DNA of 64,000 bases, taken from contig JASDRS010000019.1 in the NCBI GenBank assembly GCA_041441915.1, positions 100,965 through 164,964 of the forward strand, in the 5' to 3' direction. Origin of the DNA: UBA10365 sp041441915 (GTDB taxonomy: Bacteria > Pseudomonadota > Alphaproteobacteria > Rhodobacterales > Rhodobacteraceae). The position numbers and the translations under genes are program-made. Below the pieces are notes generated by a model. That model saw only the letters and a program-made list of their open reading frames with translations, did not search any database and had not been told where the DNA came from. Shown here piece after piece: positions 46,255 through 55,247 of this stretch. The first letter of the stretch is position 1. Each line of letters begins with the position of its first letter.

Positions 46255-46830
46255 TTAGATGCCAAAACTGATCATATCTTCGGGTCGGTCAATGTCAATC
46301 AGATGCCCGGGCAGAAGATGGATTAGGCTTTCACCCTGAAATCCACGCAGAATAGAACTTGCACCCTGATCGCCACTTAAACCCAGCAATGCGTCAAAAT
46401 GAATCTTCGAAAATCCTGCAGGTGGCAGATATTTTAGCCCGTTAGGCAAATCGATCACTGTGCAAGCGCCGCCCAAGCGGCGGGTGGCGCTTGCAACCTG
46501 ACCAAGATCGCTGCTCGTAACCAAGGGCATGTCCGCAAGGGCGATAAGCACTTCGCTAGCACCCATTTGAATTGCCGTTGTGACCCCGGCAATCAGGCTT
46601 GACGATTGGGCCCCACCATCGCCAGTTTTTGGGGGCAGAATTTTAAATCCTGCAAAAATCTCACCGACGTCGGGGTTTGAAACAACGGCAAGTCGCGCAT
46701 CCAAAGTGGCTTCTCGCATAGCTTCGGCGCTGTAAGCGGCCATCGGTTGGCCTTTAAGTGAGGTTAAAAGCTTATCTTGGACCCCAAAACGGCGCGAATT
46801 ACCAGCGGCAAGCACGATACCAACTATCAC
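46255..46830 (-). CDS. MocA-like molybdenum cofactor nucleotidyltransferase
   Basis: A 191-residue nucleotidyltransferase of the MobA/MocA fold. The pyrophosphate-binding loop LAAGNSRRFGVQDKLL is at the N-terminus, and LADMPLV holds the metal-binding aspartate. MocA enzymes join CMP to molybdopterin to make the cytosine dinucleotide cofactor used by the xanthine oxidase family. Its position just after a molybdenum hydroxylase operon on the same strand fits this role. The gap to the MoaD-like gene is 136 bases. Confidence 0.83.
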   Translation of the reverse strand: MIVGIVLAAGNSRRFGVQDKLLTSLKGQPMAAYSAEAMREATLDARLAVVSNPDVGEIFAGFKILPPKTGDGGAQSSSLIAGVTTAIQMGASEVLIALADMPLVTSSDLGQVASATRRLGGACTVIDLPNGLKYLPPAGFSKIHFDALLGLSGDQGASSILRGFQGESLIHLLPGHLIDIDRPEDMISFGI

Positions 46831-46914
46831 GATAGGCTCGCGATTATACTTTGGGCTTTTGCCACAACCGGCACAACCAAAACCCGCAGGTGAGGCGCAA
46901 AAGAACCATAAAAG

Positions 46915-46935
46915 GCTAACGCTAACGCTAACGCT
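46915..46935. repeat. GCTAAC hexanucleotide tandem repeat
   Basis: Three perfect copies of GCTAAC and half a fourth lie in the 136-base gap between the MoaD-like and MocA-like genes. Simple repeats of this kind can vary in copy number, but here it is outside coding sequence. Confidence 0.8.
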
Positions 46936-46966
46936 TCCGCCCCACTACTTTGCGAATGTGATCCCA

Positions 46967-47212
46967 TCATCCACCCTGCATGAAGGGCATCAGCACCACT
47001 TCACTCGTAGGGCTGATAGGGGTAAACCACGCCTCTTTATAAATTAGTCCATCAATCGCCATAGATACACCACGTTCTATTTGTGGTTTCATGCCAGGAT
47101 AGTGGCTCACTAAGGCGTCACATAGTTCTTTAAAGTTAGTAGCCTCTACCTCGACCGTTTTTCGGCCATCTGCATATTGGCGCATGGTTCCCCATAGCGT
47201 GACTGCGACCAT
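46967..47212 (-). CDS. MoaD/ThiS family small sulfur carrier-like protein
   Basis: An 81-residue beta-grasp protein ending in Gly-Gly (MPFMQGG), the signature of ubiquitin-like sulfur carriers such as MoaD and ThiS. The N-terminus (MVAVTLWGTMRQYADGRKTV) and the SVVLMPFMQGG-like end match MoaD-type proteins. It starts two bases after the molybdenum subunit stop, so it is translated with the hydroxylase. A carrier dedicated to this enzyme, rather than general cofactor synthesis, is likely. Confidence 0.8.
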   Translation of the reverse strand: MVAVTLWGTMRQYADGRKTVEVEATNFKELCDALVSHYPGMKPQIERGVSMAIDGLIYKEAWFTPISPTSEVVLMPFMQGG

Positions 47213-47214
47213 GA

Positions 47215-49452
47215 TTAGTCCTTTAAAATGGCATGCAAAATGCGTGGCGGCGACATTGGCAACTGCGATAGCCTTTTTCCAATCGCTCGCGACACAGCAT
47301 TCGACACGGCACCAAGCGGTGGTACAATCGGCGTTTCACCTACCCCGCGCACGCCGTAAGGATGGCCAGGATTTGGAATTTCTAAAATCACTGTATCAAT
47401 ATTTGGTAGGTCCGAAGCCACGGGAATACGGTAATCAAGAAAACCTGCATTTTGTAAGCAACCGTCTTTGCCATAGATATATTCTTCGTTCAACGCCCAG
47501 CCTATGCCCTGCACTGCCCCACCTTGCATTTGCCCTTCGACATAGGACGGATGCACGGCCCGACCCGCATCTTGAAACACTGTATAACGGAGAATTTTTG
47601 TGGCACCTGTTTCAGGATCAACTTCCGCATCACAAAGATGCACTCCAAAGCTGACGCCCGCGCCGTCGGCATTAACCTCAAAATGGCCTGCAATTGGCCC
47701 GCCAGTTTCAAAAGCCACGGCAGCAATGTCGGCCAAGCTCATAGGTGGGAATTTACCTGCATTTTCGCCCGCAGGCATGGCTGCGCCATTTTCCCACATG
47801 ACCGCATCAGGATCGATGCCCCATATTTGCGCTGCGCGGCCACACATTTTTTGAATGGCGTCTTGCGCGGCTTTAATGGTGGCAAGCCCAACCGAAAAAG
47901 TCACACGTGATCCGTCGGTGATATCATTATGACCAAGTGAGGCTGTGTCAGCAATGATGGTGCGTACCTTTTCATAAGGCACGCCTAGTTCTTCGGCCGC
48001 CATCAAGCTGATTGACGCACGCGAGCCACCTATATCGGGGTTACCCTCGATTACGCTTACGGTGCCATCGGTATTTACATTCAAAGACACGCACGTATTG
48101 CCCCCAAAGTTAAACCAAAAACCCGCCGACAGTCCGCGACCCTGATTGGGACCTAAAGGGGCCGAGTAATGCGGATGTGCCTTAGCAGACTCGAGGGTTG
48201 CAACAAGTCCCACATCGTCAAATGTTGGACCATAGGATGATTTTGTGCCCTTACGCGCCGCATTTTTAAGCCGCACGTCAATCGGATCAAGCCTTAAGAT
48301 CTGGCAAAGCTCATCCACCACGCTTTCAACGGCGTAAATGGCCATAGGCGCGCCCGGTGCACGGTAGGCTGCTTCTTTGGGCCGGTTGGTTAGCACGTTC
48401 CAGCCCAAGGTCTCAACCGCAGCCAGATCATATGATGCAAAGGCAGATTGTGCGCCCATGCTGACGGTCTCGTTGGGGAACGCACCACCCGAATAGCGCA
48501 GCTCTGCATGACCTGCAGTAATTTTTCCATCGCGCGCCATGCCAATTTTCACATCCATTGACGAGGAAACAGTAGGCCCTGTGGCACGAAAAACCTCAGA
48601 CCGGGACATTACTAATTTCACGGGTCGTCCCGATTTTCGCGACAGCGCCAAAGCCACGGGTTCAATGAAAACATTGGTCTTGCCGCCAAAACCGCCGCCA
48701 ATTTCGGATGCAGTCACGCGCAATTGGCTTCCTTCAAGTCCCAGTAATGCCGCACAAACATCACGCACGTTATATTGGCCTTGGGTACAACACCAAAGCT
48801 CAGCCTTGCCATCGGTTGTCATCTGCGCAAGGCAGGCATGCGGTTCTATATAACCTTGATGAGTGGCGGCAGTTTTAAAACTGCGCGACACAATGTGTTG
48901 GGCTTTAGCAAAGCCCGCATCCAGATCGCCATGCCCAAAGGCACAGTGATAGGTCACATTTTGTGAAAACCCTGCTGGCACATTTTCAAGAGCGCGACCC
49001 CCTTGCACGATTGGAGCATCTGTGGCCATTGCATCGTCAACCTCGATCACATGTGGCAGCGCGCAGTATTCGACTTTGATTAGCTTTAAAGCTTCTTGTG
49101 CCGCTTTTGCGGTCAGCGCAGCGACTGCAGCCACCGCATGTCCATCATAAAGCACACGTTTTAAAGCCAAACAGTTTTCTTGAATATCGCGTAAAAACTC
49201 TTCGTCTTGCGCTACAAGGTCAGCACCTGTGACAACAGCTTTCACGCCGCCATGGGCCAGCGCCGCTGACACATCAATCGATAGAATTTCAGCATGAGCA
49301 TGGGGGCTGCGCAAGATAACACCTATCAACATACCTGGTGCCGAGGCGTCAGCACCATAAAGCGCGCGGCCTGTGACTTTGTCGTCACCGTCGGGGCGTG
49401 CGGGTCTTGTACCAACTTGTTTGAATTTGCGGATATGTGGAACTTGGTTCAT
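47215..49452 (-). CDS. Molybdenum hydroxylase large subunit (xanthine dehydrogenase family)
   Basis: A 745-residue molybdopterin-binding subunit. It opens GTRPARPDGDDKVTGRALYG, has TEIGGGFGGKTN-like SEIGGGFGGKTN, the loop AYRAPGAP near residue 361, and the catalytic glutamate in VRGVGETPIVPPLGA near the end. CO dehydrogenase form I has AYxCSFR at that loop, and form II has AYRGAGR, so I do not call this CoxL. Candidate substrates are aldehydes, purines or N-heterocycles. The start ATG at 49452 overlaps the 2Fe-2S subunit stop. Confidence 0.88.
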   Translation of the reverse strand: MNQVPHIRKFKQVGTRPARPDGDDKVTGRALYGADASAPGMLIGVILRSPHAHAEILSIDVSAALAHGGVKAVVTGADLVAQDEEFLRDIQENCLALKRVLYDGHAVAAVAALTAKAAQEALKLIKVEYCALPHVIEVDDAMATDAPIVQGGRALENVPAGFSQNVTYHCAFGHGDLDAGFAKAQHIVSRSFKTAATHQGYIEPHACLAQMTTDGKAELWCCTQGQYNVRDVCAALLGLEGSQLRVTASEIGGGFGGKTNVFIEPVALALSRKSGRPVKLVMSRSEVFRATGPTVSSSMDVKIGMARDGKITAGHAELRYSGGAFPNETVSMGAQSAFASYDLAAVETLGWNVLTNRPKEAAYRAPGAPMAIYAVESVVDELCQILRLDPIDVRLKNAARKGTKSSYGPTFDDVGLVATLESAKAHPHYSAPLGPNQGRGLSAGFWFNFGGNTCVSLNVNTDGTVSVIEGNPDIGGSRASISLMAAEELGVPYEKVRTIIADTASLGHNDITDGSRVTFSVGLATIKAAQDAIQKMCGRAAQIWGIDPDAVMWENGAAMPAGENAGKFPPMSLADIAAVAFETGGPIAGHFEVNADGAGVSFGVHLCDAEVDPETGATKILRYTVFQDAGRAVHPSYVEGQMQGGAVQGIGWALNEEYIYGKDGCLQNAGFLDYRIPVASDLPNIDTVILEIPNPGHPYGVRGVGETPIVPPLGAVSNAVSRAIGKRLSQLPMSPPRILHAILKD

Positions 49453-49928
49453 CAAGAGGCCCTCATCTGTACAGCAGCCGCCTGAACGGCGCTGATAATC
49501 TTATCATAGCCAGTGCAACGGCACAGGTTTCCCGCCAGCCAAAAGCGCAGTTCTGTATCTGTGGGGGATGGGTTTTTATCGAGCAAAGCTTTGGCTGCAA
49601 CCAAGATTCCCGGTGTACAGATACCGCATTGTAAAGCCGCATGATCAATGAAGGTTTGCTGCAAAATATGTAAGCTATCGCCCAAAGCCATGCCTTCGAT
49701 GGTGCTCACCTCGGCCCCTTGGGTTTCAACGGCCAACACAAGACACGAACATACTAAGCGGCCATCTACCATCACGGAACAAGCCCCGCAATCACCGGTG
49801 CCGCAGCCTTCCTTCGTGCCGGTCAGGCCCAAACGATTGCGCAGCACTTCCAGCAAAGTTTCATCAGGCGCACAGGTGAATTCAACACTGTCACCATTCA
49901 CCTTGGTTGCAACATGAGTATTTTTCAT
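49452..49928 (-). CDS. Molybdenum hydroxylase 2Fe-2S subunit
   Basis: A 158-residue two-cluster electron-transfer subunit. The plant-type 2Fe-2S ligands are in GCGTGDCGACSVMVDGRLVC, and the second cluster is formed by QCGICTPG and CRCTGY near the C-terminus. It links the molybdenum centre to the FAD subunit. Both ends overlap neighbours by four bases, so the three subunits are made together. Confidence 0.94.
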   Translation of the reverse strand: MKNTHVATKVNGDSVEFTCAPDETLLEVLRNRLGLTGTKEGCGTGDCGACSVMVDGRLVCSCLVLAVETQGAEVSTIEGMALGDSLHILQQTFIDHAALQCGICTPGILVAAKALLDKNPSPTDTELRFWLAGNLCRCTGYDKIISAVQAAAVQMRAS

Positions 49929-50791
49929 AAGTTTGCTCCTGCGCGATCAAAGGCTACTTGCGCCGTGCGGCGAGCCAAAACGCCGGCCACATGGGTACGA
50001 TATTCGATGGTTCCACGCTTATCATCAATTGGATTACAGGCGGCAGAAGCCGCTTCATCTAACCTATCCAAGGCCGCATCATCAAGTCTGCTGCCTAATA
50101 TGGCGTCGGCACAGGCTTGCACTAAGAGAACTGTCGGCGCCACTGCGCCCAGCGCGACGCGGGCCGTTGATATGGTTTTGTCTGAACCTAAAATAATATT
50201 CACACCAGCAGAGACAACCGCGATGTCCATTTCAGACCGGGGTGTAAAACGTTGATAAGCATCACTGCTGCCGGCAGCGCGGGCGGGCAAAAAGATCGCT
50301 TCGACAAATTCGCCGCGCAAAAGTGTGGTACGCCCTGGCCCTACGGAAATATCTTCGGCGGGCACATCTCGCATGCCATTCGGGCCAACCAAGCGAATGG
50401 TTGCACCCGCAGCAACCAGACAAGGCACCGCATCCGCCGCGGGCGAAGCATTGCACAAGTTCCCCGCCAAAGTGGCACGCCCTTGCACTTGCGTTGAACC
50501 AATCAGCTTAAACCCTTCTGCCAAACCAGGCCAAGCCGCACAAAGTGCGCTATGTTCGCCCAACTCAGCACCCGACACGGCCGCCCCAATGCGAAAGCTG
50601 CCTGCATGGAGCTCGATGTCACGCATGCCCGGAATATGCTTCACATCTACAATCAAATCAGGCGCAATCATCTGCGCCTTAAGTTGCACCAAAAGATCGG
50701 TTCCACCGGATAAAATTCGCGAAAGACCCGGTTCTTGTGCCAAATATTGCACAGCCTGATCAACTGTTTGTGCCGTTACATAACGCATCAT
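49925..50791 (-). CDS. Molybdenum hydroxylase FAD-binding subunit
   Basis: A 288-residue FAD subunit of the CoxM/XdhB type. The FAD-binding motifs ILSGGTDLLVQLKA and TLAGNLCNASPAAD are present, and the C-terminal CO-dehydrogenase flavoprotein domain follows. It is the first gene of the operon; the FAD-2Fe-2S-Mo order is that of the aerobic CO dehydrogenase group, though the large subunit is a different type. Confidence 0.92.
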   Translation of the reverse strand: MMRYVTAQTVDQAVQYLAQEPGLSRILSGGTDLLVQLKAQMIAPDLIVDVKHIPGMRDIELHAGSFRIGAAVSGAELGEHSALCAAWPGLAEGFKLIGSTQVQGRATLAGNLCNASPAADAVPCLVAAGATIRLVGPNGMRDVPAEDISVGPGRTTLLRGEFVEAIFLPARAAGSSDAYQRFTPRSEMDIAVVSAGVNIILGSDKTISTARVALGAVAPTVLLVQACADAILGSRLDDAALDRLDEAASAACNPIDDKRGTIEYRTHVAGVLARRTAQVAFDRAGANL

Positions 50792-50910
50792 AATTCTCTC
50801 ATCTGGCTAAGGCCAAGGCCCTAACTTTTTTGATAATCTGACCACAAACTAAGACCTCGCGCAAGGGTCATGTATTTTCAGTATTGTAAGTCGCTGGGGT
50901 CTACGCTCAA

Positions 50911-51166
50911 TTAAGGAGGGGTCAACATCTTGGCTGGATTAAATATCCCCATAGGGTGACAGACCCTTTTACTGGCATACATATCCGCCAGTGCTGTGCC
51001 ATTTTGGATTTGCTTATATTTAATTTTGCAAAGCCCAATACCATGTTTACATAAATTATACCGACAAAGCCTAACGATATGGCACATAAATCTTCCAAAA
51101 ATTGCTGCACTTTAGTCACATCAATCGTACCAATAGGATCAAAATATAAAACGCAGTAAAAATTAA
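50911..51166 (-). pseudogene. C-terminal remnant of FAD-linked oxidase (D-lactate dehydrogenase/GlcD-like)
   Basis: Two adjoining frames give the end of a DLD/GlcD-type flavoprotein. The first has NFYCVLYFDPIGTIDVTKVQ and then ISLG; the second has HGIGLCKIKYKQIQNGTALA followed by HPMGIFNPAKML and a stop at 50911. The EHGIG and NPxK motifs are characteristic. A frameshift lies near 51,045-51,060, and everything N-terminal (about 380 residues) is missing. It is on the same strand as the hydroxylase operon, ending about 120 bases before the FAD subunit start. Confidence 0.75.
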
Positions 51167-51330
51167 TTGCTCGCGGATTGTTTGGGAGTGTATTATCTAT
51201 TAAATAGAGCTGAAAAATATAATTTCATGTCCTTTAAGCCGTGCTACCCAGGCGGATTAGTGCCCTGACCTTAAAGCTTCATGTGATCCGTTTGACGACC
51301 ATTGCCATTAAAACTTTAATAGGATTGAGC

Positions 51331-52095
51331 ATGCCTGCACCACACAATTTTTTAAAAGAACAACTTGCATCCGGAGACGTATTACTAGGCTGCTGGGTTG
51401 CCTTCGCAAATGATTATGCCATTGAAATTACCGCAAATGCGGGCTTTGACTGGCTGCTTATTGACGGCGAACACGCGCCGAATAATTTGCTAACAACAAT
51501 TGCGCAGTTGAGGGTTGTGCAGAGTTCCCCCTCGCAAGCAATGGTCCGCTTGCCTGATGATGATCCCGTAAAAATCAAAAAATTTCTTGATATAGGAGTA
51601 CAAAACCTACTGATACCCATGATAGAAAGCGCCGAACAAGCCAAAAATTGCCTGCGCGCATGTTTTTATCCGCCACATGGGTTTCGTGGTGTGGGATCTT
51701 CAATCGCCCGGGCGTCACAATTTTCAGCTATCCCTGATTATTTAGAAACAGCCAATGAGCAAATCTGCATAATGTTGCAGGTTGAAAGCCGCAAAGGAAT
51801 AGAAGCTCTCGACGATATTTTAGCCCTTAATGATTTAGACGCTGTATTTATTGGCCCGTCTGATCTGGCAGCTGATATGGGCTATTTGGGCAAACCCCAA
51901 CACCCCGAGGTCAAAAAAGTCGTTTTTGAGGCTATAGGTAAAATTCGCGCGGCGGGCAAAGCGGCAGGCGTCTTGGCCCTTTCATCCGATTTCATTCAAG
52001 AATGTAAAGACGCGGAGGCCAATTTCATCGGGGTAGCGATGGATGTTACCGCCTACAGTCAAACCATTCGCGCTTTGGCAAAGGCCTATCGTTAA
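51331..52095 (+). CDS. HpcH/HpaI family aldolase
   Basis: A 254-residue class II pyruvate aldolase, the type that splits 4-hydroxy-2-oxo acids to pyruvate and an aldehyde. Seen features are the catalytic LLIDGEHAPN, the arginine in AMVRLP, the metal ligands in MLQVES and IGPSDLAADMG, and GVGSSIARAS. The ATG at 51331 has AGGA seven bases upstream; the frame is open 30 codons further without homology. It stands alone in an AT-rich stretch; no hpa or hpc genes are near. Confidence 0.88.
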   Translation: MPAPHNFLKEQLASGDVLLGCWVAFANDYAIEITANAGFDWLLIDGEHAPNNLLTTIAQLRVVQSSPSQAMVRLPDDDPVKIKKFLDIGVQNLLIPMIESAEQAKNCLRACFYPPHGFRGVGSSIARASQFSAIPDYLETANEQICIMLQVESRKGIEALDDILALNDLDAVFIGPSDLAADMGYLGKPQHPEVKKVVFEAIGKIRAAGKAAGVLALSSDFIQECKDAEANFIGVAMDVTAYSQTIRALAKAYR

Positions 52096-52304
52096 TTACT
52101 TAACGCCAAGTATTAATTCATATACTTTACTATTCACCATAAAAGCGACGATCATTAGACAGGGAAATGCAAACGAATAGTATAACGAACGCAAGATTTG
52201 ATCTAATTGAAAAAAAGCAAGCCTAACCCAATCGTAAATTAGATAAAGGCCAAGCCGTACAAAATTATAGTATCTCTATCAATAATGTTCGCTGGAGGTA
52301 TTAA

Positions 52305-52325
52305 ATGCATAAAACTTTAGGATAG
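52305..52325 (+). other. Six-codon open frame behind a strong ribosome site
   Basis: GGAGG lies six bases before an ATG that encodes only MHKTLG and a stop. The phosphotransferase start 15 bases later, in another frame, has no good ribosome site of its own. This may be a leader peptide that feeds ribosomes to the main gene, or a leftover start from deleted DNA. Confidence 0.35.
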
Positions 52326-52339
52326 GTTCAGCGTTCCCC

Positions 52340-53347
52340 ATGCACTCTAATATTGAAAGCCCAAATCTGACGCAACGTATTCCAGATAAAGGTTTAACCG
52401 ACTTGAACCCCTGCATGACTGAAAATCCACTTAAAGAGGCACTGTTTTTATGGGGCTACGTAGGTTCTGATGTGACACTTCTTGCCGACCGTGAAAACAA
52501 AGTCTACCGAGTTGACACCGTATCAGGCCCAGTGGCCCTGCGTCTTCACAGAGCAGGATTACGAACTATGGATCAGTTAATTTCTGAACTTGATTGGATG
52601 GCCGCAATGGGTCTTGCCGGCTTAAGCGTTCCCACCCCTATTGAAAACCAGAGTGGCATGCTTGTTGCGCAAATAGGCGTACTTTTTGTTGATGTTCTGT
52701 CTTGGATAGAAGGTGAACCGATGGGCACTGGTGGACTGAGCAGCAGTGCTATTGAGACGCATAAAGCTTACGGACTTTTGGGACAAGCCATGGCAAAATT
52801 ACATATTGCATGCGATAGTTGGACACTTCCTAAAGGTTTTTCAAGACCAAGCTGGGATCAATCTGGACTTCTGGGACTTAACCCTCTTTGGGGCAGATTT
52901 TGGGAAAACTCCCAGCTAAGCGCGTACCAAAAGGCTCTACTTTTAGACTTTCGTGCTAAGGCAGGCGCAGATATGCCGCAAAAAAACCTTGATTATGGTC
53001 TGATTCACGCCGACCTCGTCCCAGATAATGTGATAATCGGGCGCGACGGCGTGGTGATTATTGATTTCGACGATGGCGGTTTTGGTTATAGGCTGTTTGA
53101 CCTTGTGACAGTTATGAACCGTACCGATCGCTTAGCCGAAAACCAAAAACAAAAAGATGTTTTTTTAGACGAATATATCAAAGAACGCGCAATTGACTTA
53201 AATGATATTGTTCTATTCTCAGCGTTGCGTGCAGTGACCTATGTGGGCTGGTTTATCCCTCGGCTAAAAGAAGACAAACACCATAGCCAAAATCAGCATT
53301 ATATTGATTTCGCGATACAGAAAGTTAAATTATACTTAAAAATATGA
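52340..53347 (+). CDS. Phosphotransferase (APH/ChoK-like, homoserine or hydroxylysine kinase type)
   Basis: A 335-residue small-molecule kinase of the protein kinase-like fold. The nucleotide lobe shows ENKVYRVDTVSGPVALRLHR, the catalytic loop is LIHADLVPDNVIIG, and the metal-binding IIDFDDGGFG follows. Substrates of this family include amino alcohols, homoserine and hydroxylysine. Residues 1-25 may be spurious, since an internal ATG at 52415 (MTENPLKEALFLWG) matches the usual start better, but neither has a strong ribosome site. In related genomes these kinases often sit near class III aminotransferases; the one here is a pseudogene 4 kb away. Confidence 0.85.
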   Translation: MHSNIESPNLTQRIPDKGLTDLNPCMTENPLKEALFLWGYVGSDVTLLADRENKVYRVDTVSGPVALRLHRAGLRTMDQLISELDWMAAMGLAGLSVPTPIENQSGMLVAQIGVLFVDVLSWIEGEPMGTGGLSSSAIETHKAYGLLGQAMAKLHIACDSWTLPKGFSRPSWDQSGLLGLNPLWGRFWENSQLSAYQKALLLDFRAKAGADMPQKNLDYGLIHADLVPDNVIIGRDGVVIIDFDDGGFGYRLFDLVTVMNRTDRLAENQKQKDVFLDEYIKERAIDLNDIVLFSALRAVTYVGWFIPRLKEDKHHSQNQHYIDFAIQKVKLYLKI

Positions 53348-53586
53348 CTTAAGTCCCAAGCCAGAAGATACAAAAATTTCAGGGTAAGCGCCACAATATT
53401 GCTTTGCTATTTCCAAATATTAATGACTTGATGTCTACTTGCATAATACCGGTTCGCCACTGAAACAAAGCTTTTAGCATTAGCCACATGTGCGACGATC
53501 TGAATCCGACGCTTTAGTGCACATTTATCTATTTTTAAATTATTATATATTGCTTAACAGCTATAGTCTCCACAGACTAAATTAGT

Positions 53587-54334
53587 CTAATAGGTTGCCC
53601 TCCCACCCGAAAGATCAAAGACTGCCCCAGTTGAAAAAGCATTTTCCTTGGTGCAAAGCCAAGTGATCATATCGGCTGCTTCTGTAAGTTCTAAGAACCG
53701 TCCACGAGGAATTTTAGCTAACATATAGCTGATATGTTCAGGGCTCTGTTGATCGAGAATTCTGGTACGCGCAGCGGCGGGGGTCACACAATTTACAGCT
53801 ATATCCAGATCTGCATATTCTTTTCCCAAGGATTTAGTAAGTGCAATCACCCCAGCTTTTGACGCTGAATAGGGAGCAGCCATTAGGGTTACCCTCATTC
53901 CCAGCAATCGAGGCAATATTAACCACCCGCCCGTAACCCTGCTCCACCATTTGGGGCAAAATTGCGCGTGCAGTATGAAAAATACCATTTAAATTCACAT
54001 CAATAACATGCGCCCATTCTTGAGGATCATAATCAACAAGTTTGGCATTAGACCCTGCAATGCCAGCAGAGGCTACTAAGACAGAAACGGGACCCATCTC
54101 TTGGGCAATTTGCGTGGCCATATTGGTCACAGCAGAGCAATCCGTCACGTCCACTCCGTAAGCCACTGTACCATGGCCCAACTGTTCTGCGGAAACTCTG
54201 GCAAGGTCTGCGTCTTGATCCGCAATTGCCACCCGCGCACCCGACTTGGCGAAACTCTGCGCCACTGCAAAACCAATGCCCTGTGCACCACCTGTTACCA
54301 GAGCGACTTGTCCCGAAAGATCATAGACGTTCAT
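53587..54334 (-). pseudogene. Short-chain dehydrogenase, frameshifted
   Basis: The first two thirds (54334 down to about 53885) encode VTGGAQGIGFAVAQSFAKSG, ASAGIAGSN and NIASIAGNEGNPN. The rest, in another frame from about 53884, has APYSASKAGVIALTKSLGKE and ends FDLSGGRATY. The break is at NPN/MAAPYSASK, where AATG serves both frames; it fits loss of two bases or gain of one. Joined, the protein would be a normal 248-residue SDR (3-oxoacyl-ACP reductase-like). The active-site YxxxK is now out of frame. Confidence 0.88.
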
Positions 54335-55115
54335 TGTGCCCTCAGCTGCCTAGATTGCGATATTAGGCGTATGTTCGGGTCGAAGATCAAGCGGAAATCT
54401 GATTAGATTTCAAATTTAGAGCTATTGGCTAAGTTATATTTTCAAAAAACTAAACAAAATCAGCATGATAGCAGAAAAACCTTTAAAAAAGATAGCCGTA
54501 AAAACCTACAATGGCTTCGACCAAGCGTTCAGGTGAATTTTCAGTTAATCGGCTGTACCACGCAAAAAACATCGTCAGTCTTCTTCAAGAGGCGGGGCCA
54601 AGTGTACTGCTCACGATGAACTGAAGCACCGCCTAACGCACCGTCAAGAAAAAAAGCTAATTTCCATAATGGTGGGTAACCTGGCACCAAGCTGTTGCCG
54701 CCAATCATATTTGGTGGGAACGGCCGTTTTTGCTGGCGTGTTGTTTAGGAATGCAGGGCAAATTAATCTGGATGTTAGTCTCAAAGGTGATGGCTATAAA
54801 AATCACGAGCCAAACGCAACGACGATACTCGCCAATTGGCCCCAAGCCAATGCAAAAGGGTTGCAATCTGCAGTTTCTAGAGTGCGCGTTGAAGGTTCAA
54901 CGGCCTGCGCACTCTTTCCTGCCTAAATGTTGGCGGCCACCACAATCTTACGTCAATTGGCTTTACATGCAGCCCAGTGGCCAAAAATGCCCAATAGCGG
55001 CCATTTAGCTGCAGTCGAGTAGCCCAAAGTTTTTAGTGAAAAATATCCGCCACTTTGTCAAAATTCTACGCTAAGAAAGACCACGGGGCAGCTTATCTCC
55101 AGCTCTGAACATTTG
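54335..55115. other. Intergenic stretch without a supported gene
   Basis: These 781 bases hold only short frames. A 37-residue one (54511-54624: MASTKRSGEFSVNRLYHAKN and so on) and an 85-residue one in another frame (54669-54926) look less random than average and could be the two halves of one broken gene, but I recognise neither. I see no RNA gene or mobile element end. Confidence 0.35.
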
Positions 55116-55247
55116 TTAAATCTTCTTTCCACCAACATTTATTGTCACTTTACCGGCATTCGAATCTGATGTGGCCAAAACCTTTGGCTTCTCTTTTTTG
55201 GGTTTTTTCACTTCTTTATTGCTGCGGGTATTGTTGCCTTTAGACAT
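55116..55247 (-). CDS. Small lysine-rich protein (43 residues)
   Basis: A 43-codon gene opening MSKGNNTRSNKEVKKPKKEK and ending AGKVTINVGGKKI. AAGGA lies seven bases before the ATG. About a third of the residues are lysine, so it is strongly basic and probably disordered or nucleic-acid binding. It reminds me of short conserved hypothetical proteins of the same MSKGNN-type start in marine proteobacteria, but I cannot name a family. It lies alone, too short for many gene finders. Confidence 0.6.
   Translation of the reverse strand: MSKGNNTRSNKEVKKPKKEKPKVLATSDSNAGKVTINVGGKKI

Noticed and set aside
47215..50791. Aerobic CO dehydrogenase (coxMSL)
   Set aside because: The subunit order fits, but the large subunit loop is AYRAPGAP, not AYxCSFR (form I) or AYRGAGR (form II), and no other cox genes follow.
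54511..54926. Two short frames that could be one broken gene
   Set aside because: They read smoothly but I recognise no family motif and there is no ribosome site on the second part, so I left them as an intergenic note.
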